44,809 nt of DNA, from positions 1 through 44,809 of the forward strand of contig CAWUJK010000005.1 of assembly GCA_963922865.1 (NCBI GenBank), read 5' to 3'. This DNA comes from CAWUJK01 sp963922865. GTDB lineage: Bacteria > Patescibacteriota > Gracilibacteria > BD1-5 > UBA6164. Positions within the stretch are counted from its first letter, which is position 1, and each line of letters starts with the position of its first letter. The notes beneath the pieces were generated by a model that worked only from the letters and a program-made list of their open reading frames with translations, was not told the origin of the DNA and ran no database searches. This document shows, piece by piece, positions 41,751 to 44,809 of the stretch. The position numbers and the translations under genes were made by a program.

Positions 41751-42521
41751 ATGTGAAGATGACCAGTTGTACAGGCAAGAAAAGACGCTGTTAATAAAGT
41801 TAAATGAAAAATATTTTCGATGCATGCTAAACTAATTTCTATAGCTGCAAGTTCTTGATGAAATCCAGATGATAATCCAGCTTTATTTTCTGCTATAAAT
41901 AAAGCTAAAAAAGAGTGAGTCCCAAATGATAATATAGATAGAGCTATAAAAAAATGAACTTGAGAAGACAAAGACGCCTTGCAAATAATGGAAATAACTT
42001 ATGAGTGATATGCTACTGGGTGAGTTTCTGTAATGGTATCTGTTTTAACTGATAATAAAAATAGAACAGTTGCTAACATAAGACATATTTTTTCAAAGTT
42101 TGGTTGAAATATGGGGGAGTCATGATCAGTTTCATGGGCTTTTCATAGAAAAGGGGTTATTTTTATAGACCCTTCTAAACATACCTGCGAAGAAGTAGAA
42201 GAACTTGTTTATGAGACTTTAGCACAAGATTTTATATCAAAAGATTGATATATAAAAATAATCACAAGTGTAGAAGATTTTTGAGAGGTAGAAAATTTTT
42301 TTGAGCAAAAAGGTATTTCTATATTAGAATCAAAACTTGATTTTGTGCCGGAAAATGATATAGAAATTACGGATTTTGATAAAGCACTAAAGTTTACAAA
42401 AATGATTGAGGCTTTTTGTGACGATGAAGATGTAAGTTTAGTTTCTACAAATGAAATTATTTCTTCTGAGCTTCAAAAGCAGGTAGATGATTTTATAGAA
42501 AAAAATACTTTTAGGACTTAA
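41751..42521 (+). CDS. YebC/PmpR-family protein
   Basis: 256 residues. S-M-H-A-K-L-I-S-I-A-A, N-P-A-L-F-S-A-I-N-K-A-K, V-P-N-D-N-I-D-R-A-I-K-K-G and E-I-T-Y-E-G-Y-A-T-G-G-V define the family. Members act as transcription regulators or as translation factors that relieve ribosome stalling at proline runs. The start codon is ATG at 41751 followed by G-R-G-P-V-V. Confidence 0.93.
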
Positions 42522-42533
42522 TGAGATTAAAAC

Positions 42534-42561
42534 AAATGAACGTTCAAGTGAACGTTCATTT
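42534..42561. terminator. 28-bp dyad, copy 1 (terminator of yebC)
   Basis: AAATGAACGTTCA, AG, TGAACGTTCATTT: two copies of the palindrome TGAACGTTCA back to back, together a 13-bp stem, followed by TTTTT-like sequence. It starts 13 nt after the yebC stop. An identical 28-base copy lies at 43821-43848. Confidence 0.8.
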
Positions 42562-42638
42562 TTAAAAATTATTTTATTTTTCATACACATTTTTTTGATT
42601 TATCCTCAATTATGGTTATATTGAAATTATAAGTTATT

Positions 42639-42767
42639 ATGTATAAAAATATTGAAAAAATTATAAATAAATACCTTATTACTATTAGTTTTAAAAAATA
42701 TGAAGTTATGTGATTCAATAAGAGTTTAAAAAATATTTTATATAGCCAAATTACTTATTTAAAATAA
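42639..42767 (+). CDS. Possible small gene in the accessory island
   Basis: 42 codons, M-Y-K-N-I-E-K-I-I-N-K-Y, Lys/Ile-rich, one TGA. No family and no clear ribosome-binding site; it may be chance or a remnant. The surroundings 42562-42957 otherwise hold AT-rich and short G-rich non-coding sequence. Confidence 0.25.
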
Positions 42768-42779
42768 CTAAATAATAAC

Positions 42780-42851
42780 ATGTCAGAATCAAATACTTGA
42801 GAAATATTATTTTACAAATCTGATTATAATAGATGTATACAAGTTATTTAG
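42780..42851 (+). pseudogene. Possible N-terminal fragment of a RhuM-like gene
   Basis: 23 residues, beginning M-S-E-S-N-T-G-E-I-L-F-Y-K-S and ending in a TAG. It resembles the start of RhuM-family proteins ('...eIviYqsedG...'), which are typical of accessory islands; the expected continuation (T-V-W-L-T-Q) is absent. Low-confidence remnant. Confidence 0.3.
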
Positions 42852-42957
42852 GTTTGAAATTGTGAGAGCTAGGAGGAATATTAATAGTAAAGGGATTTGA
42901 AGGGGGGGAGTGAGATTGAGAAAATTGTGGTGAGGAATTATTAATTTAAAAAAAGAA

Positions 42958-43377
42958 ATGAAAAATGATTATTTAAATTGGAATGATTTAAAAATAAACC
43001 TTCAAACTTCAAATATAAAACATTTTGTAAAGAAAAGACAGTTTTGGTTATATTATGTTTGAATGAATTTATGAAATGAAGAAAGTAAACAAAATCCTTT
43101 CATTAGACCTTGTCTTGTTATAAATAATTATTTAAAATGAGATTTAATTTTAATAGTACCACTCACTACAAAGTTTAATAAAAATTTAAAAGATATTTTT
43201 TATAAACTAGATTGAGATAAATATTCTTTAGACAAAAATAGTTATTTACTTTTAAATCAATTTAAAGTTATAAGTAAGAAAAGGCTTATAAGAAAAATTA
43301 AAGAAGATAAAAAATCAGTATTAATTGAAAATAGTGAGTTTTTAAATATAATTGAAAAATTAAAAGATTTTATATAA
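42958..43377 (+). CDS. MazF/PemK-family toxin
   Basis: 139 residues. An N-terminal helix region, then R-Q-F-W-L-Y-Y-V-G-M-N-L-G-N-E-E-S and I-R-P-C-L-V-I-N-N-Y, I-L-I-V-P-L-T-T, and S-Y-L-L-L-N-Q-F-K-V-I-S-K-K-R-L-I. These match the MazF/PemK core ('G.nvG.E...RPvlvi', 'PlTs', 'q.r.i...Rl'). An mRNA interferase in the family. No antitoxin gene is visible next to it, so it may be orphan, plasmid-addiction residue or partnered elsewhere. Confidence 0.8.
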
Positions 43378-43380
43378 AAA

Positions 43381-43428
43381 TCACCCCAAACTTTTCAGTT
43401 TGAGGCTCAGGTGAGTACTAAATACTCA
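43381..43428 (+). other. Structured RNA element after the MazF-like gene
   Basis: TCACC (43381-43385) pairs with GGTGA (43410-43414) around an inner stem CAAACT/AGTTTG, and TGAGTA (43412-43417) pairs with TACTCA (43423-43428). The two stems share bases 43412-43414, so they are mutually exclusive at that point. It could be a terminator variant or a small RNA element. No long T-run follows. Confidence 0.4.
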
Positions 43429-43520
43429 AATATGTAATACTATTATATATGATTTTACTTTTAAAAGCAAATTTTTATTTTAGGAAATTATGAGAGTAGT
43501 GTAATTGGAGGGGGCGATAG

Positions 43521-43676
43521 GAATTATTAGTTAATCAAAAAGTATGACAAATAAAAGAAGATATTATAAAAGTTCAACACAACTGTAAAGCTACATGATT
43601 TTGGATAAAAAAGAGTAAAGACCATAATTTTTTACTTATCATGCATGAACATTTGTTTATTTTTAAAAAAATATAG
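43521..43676 (+). pseudogene. C-terminal fragment of a DNA methyltransferase
   Basis: 51 codons open from a TAG at 43518-43520 to the TAG at 43674-43676, with no plausible start codon. Translation contains E-D-I-I-K-V-Q-H-N-C-K-A-T-G-F-W and N-F-L-L-I-M-H-E-H-L-F-I-F-K-K, which is the C-terminal signature of type II-like DNA adenine/cytosine-N4 methylases ('...kvQHnC..T..w', 'fL.i.HEyl.vF.K'). The catalytic motifs upstream are gone, so this is a relic. The remaining part of 43429-43855 holds a short G-rich segment (43504-43522) resembling that at 42897-42910, and no gene. Confidence 0.65.
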
Positions 43677-43820
43677 TTAAAGAATTAAATATTCTAAAAA
43701 CTATAAAATCTAACTTTTCACATTTACACAAAATTTTTTATAGACTCTTATTAATCTAAATAAGTATAGTAAGAAGTAAAAAATTCTATTTACACACTTT
43801 ATTACCATATTCTCAAAATA

Positions 43821-43848
43821 AAATGAACGTTCAAGTGAACGTTCATTT
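43821..43848. repeat. 28-bp dyad, copy 2
   Basis: Identical in all 28 bases to 42534-42561, 1287 bp away. It lies 8 nt from the 3' end of the converging minus-strand gene (43856) and probably terminates it. Two perfect copies bracketing the decayed island suggest duplication or a recombination boundary. Confidence 0.75.
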
Positions 43849-43855
43849 GTAAAAT

Positions 43856-44350
43856 TTATTTTACCATTTCTCTAAACTCTTCCACTAAATAATCATTTAA
43901 ATCATCATATTCTAAAATATTAAGAATATCATTTTTTAATCATTTTTTAGTTTCTTCTAATATTATTGTTAAAACTTCTTTAGGTTTAGTTGTATCATTT
44001 TTACTTTTATATTTTTCTATATTTTCTATTATATCATTTAAACCATCATATTCTCAATTTCTATAATCTATAAGAAATAACTCTTGATATAGTAAACCTA
44101 TATATTCTTCCATTTCTTTTATTACATAATCACTACTTCTTTCTCTTCTTTTTTTTAATATACCTTTTAGACCTTTTATTCCTTCACTTATTTTTTCTTT
44201 ATTTCCTTCAGCCATTAGTCTATCTAAAACCTTAAATGTAAAATCTATATATTCTCCATCCTCTTTACTTATGTGTTCTAATCCTCCAGCTACTTTATTG
44301 TACATTATTAAAAGTATTATTTTATAAATTAATACTCCCTTATTTTCCAT
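43856..44350 (-). CDS. Hypothetical helical protein
   Basis: 164 residues, soluble, mostly helical and rich in Glu/Lys/Ile, with G-G-L-E-H-I-S-K-E-D-G-E-Y-I near residue 23 and L-K-K-R-R-E-R-S-S-D-Y around 68. It continues through two in-frame TGA (Gly), so the real end is 43856, not the TGA about 200 bases earlier. No family recognised; the only gene between the island and tRNA-Leu. Confidence 0.7.
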
Positions 44351-44359
44351 AATCTAATT

Positions 44360-44444
44360 TGGTACCCAAGAAGGGACTTGAACCCTTACATCCGAAGATA
44401 GGGGATTTTGAGTCCCCCGTGTCTACCAATTCCACCACCTGGGC
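44360..44444 (-). tRNA. tRNA-Leu (anticodon CAA)
   Basis: 85 nt including an encoded CCA. Acceptor GCCCAGG pairs with CTTGGGT (one G-U at the end and one inside), anticodon stem GGGGA/TCCCC with loop CTCAAAA (anticodon CAA), a long variable arm (CTATCTTCGGATG) typical of class II tRNAs, and T-loop GGTTCAAGTCC. Decodes UUG. Confidence 0.93.
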
Positions 44445-44513
44445 AATTAATTATATTTGCTTGTATCTAGCTTTGCTTGATGTAAATTCTAAACTCATCG
44501 CAAGTGAAATTTA

Positions 44514-44541
44514 ATGGTGGAACCGGACAAGCCGGCCCCAT
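44514..44541. other. GC-rich imperfect hairpin upstream of tRNA-Leu
   Basis: ATGG ... CCGG and CCGG ... CCAT flank ACAAG. Its composition is far above its surroundings. A further dyad CACTAAA/TTTAGTG follows at about 44546-44561. I see no tRNA cloverleaf or tmRNA core; the nature is unknown. Confidence 0.4.
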
Positions 44542-44683
44542 AAATCACTAAAATTTAGTGTAAAGCAATTATATAAAAAAATTGTAAATTGCAAATTTTT
44601 ATATAGACTTATTTTGTTTTTGATATAAAGAAATTGTAAACTTTTATATTTCACAAAATTCAAGTTACTTTTTTTAAAACTTA

Positions 44684-44809
44684 ATGAAAAAAATAAATAC
44701 AACATTTTTTGATAATCTTAGACTTTTTTTATCACCAATAAAAGAAAATAAAAAAATATTTTATAAATGATTCTTTATTCATTCGAATTTTGAATTTTTA
44801 CTTTATACT
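44684..44809 (+). CDS. Start of an unidentified gene (partial)
   Basis: 42 codons to the window end: M-K-K-I-N-T-T-F-F-D-N-L-R-L-F, then K-E-N-K-K-I-F-Y-K-G (TGA). It looks like a cytoplasmic start of a larger protein, perhaps membrane-associated. Cannot be named. Confidence 0.5.

Noticed and set aside
42562..43820. Intact insertion sequence
   Set aside because: No transposase or terminal repeats other than the terminator-like dyads are present, so I call only a decayed island.
44514..44541. tRNA or tmRNA gene
   Set aside because: No acceptor stem or T-arm can be formed around it.
1..44809. Treating TGA as a stop codon
   Set aside because: It would fragment atpA, atpB, atpG, ruvB, sufB, ilvB and most others at conserved glycines. 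The breaks occur far too often to be pseudogenes.

Overview
This window is AT-rich bacterial DNA in which TGA is read as glycine (translation table 25). In-frame TGA falls at invariant glycines, including the P-loops of AtpA, AtpD, RuvB, PilB and ZnuC and the Gly of the prepilin cleavage site, while TGG remains tryptophan. That points to Gracilibacteria or Absconditabacteria (BD1-5/SR1) in the Patescibacteria/CPR; I cannot choose between them. Every coding call below was made by reading through TGA. Most starts sit in an A-rich context without a clear Shine-Dalgarno.

Layout. 1-270: C-terminus of a FISUMP/C-type-lectin-like protein that looks like the variable region of a diversity-generating retroelement, with a nested inverted repeat just after its stop. 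388-11717: F-type ATP synthase locus, atpI-like, atpB-E-F-H-A, then a RelE/ParE-type toxin-antitoxin pair plus DUF2283 and a small membrane protein, then atpG, then another small membrane protein and a 1090-residue SEFIR/TIR-NTPase-TPR protein (bacterial NLR/STAND architecture), then atpD-C and a terminator. 11.8-19.5 kb: a prepilin with a fibrinogen-like domain, Mn-dependent pyrophosphatase, a guanine-deaminase-like enzyme, RuvB, a Fem-like transferase, a VirB2-like pilin, an O-methyltransferase and a pseudouridine synthase. 19.5-22.4 kb: zinc uptake (znuA-C-B) with a Fur-family regulator. 22.5-25.9 kb: P-loop kinase, RlmL-like methyltransferase, rsmH and an FtsL-like gene. 26.2-30.9 kb: Fe-S assembly (sufC-B-A-D, a one-cysteine SufU-like protein, a glutamine amidotransferase, an IscR-like regulator). 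30.9-38.6 kb: sigma-region-4/HARE-HTH protein, TtcA-like, PAP2, SanA-like, RlmH, PilB, two orphan genes, Nth, UPF0489. 38.7-42.5 kb: PrsW-like protease, acetolactate synthase ilvB behind a Val-rich leader peptide and a complete-looking attenuator, and yebC. 42.5-43.9 kb: a decayed accessory island (MazF-like toxin, DNA methylase fragment, possible RhuM fragment) bounded by two identical 28-bp dyads. 43.9-44.8 kb: hypothetical gene, tRNA-Leu(CAA), and the start of another gene.

How it fits together: a small host-dependent cell that keeps a proton-type ATP synthase, Suf Fe-S assembly, zinc import, type IV pili for attachment, and translation and rRNA-modification functions. The strongest unusual points are the NLR-like gene and toxin-antitoxin module inside the ATP synthase operon, the ilvB attenuator, the probable DGR target, and the degenerate SufU-like protein.
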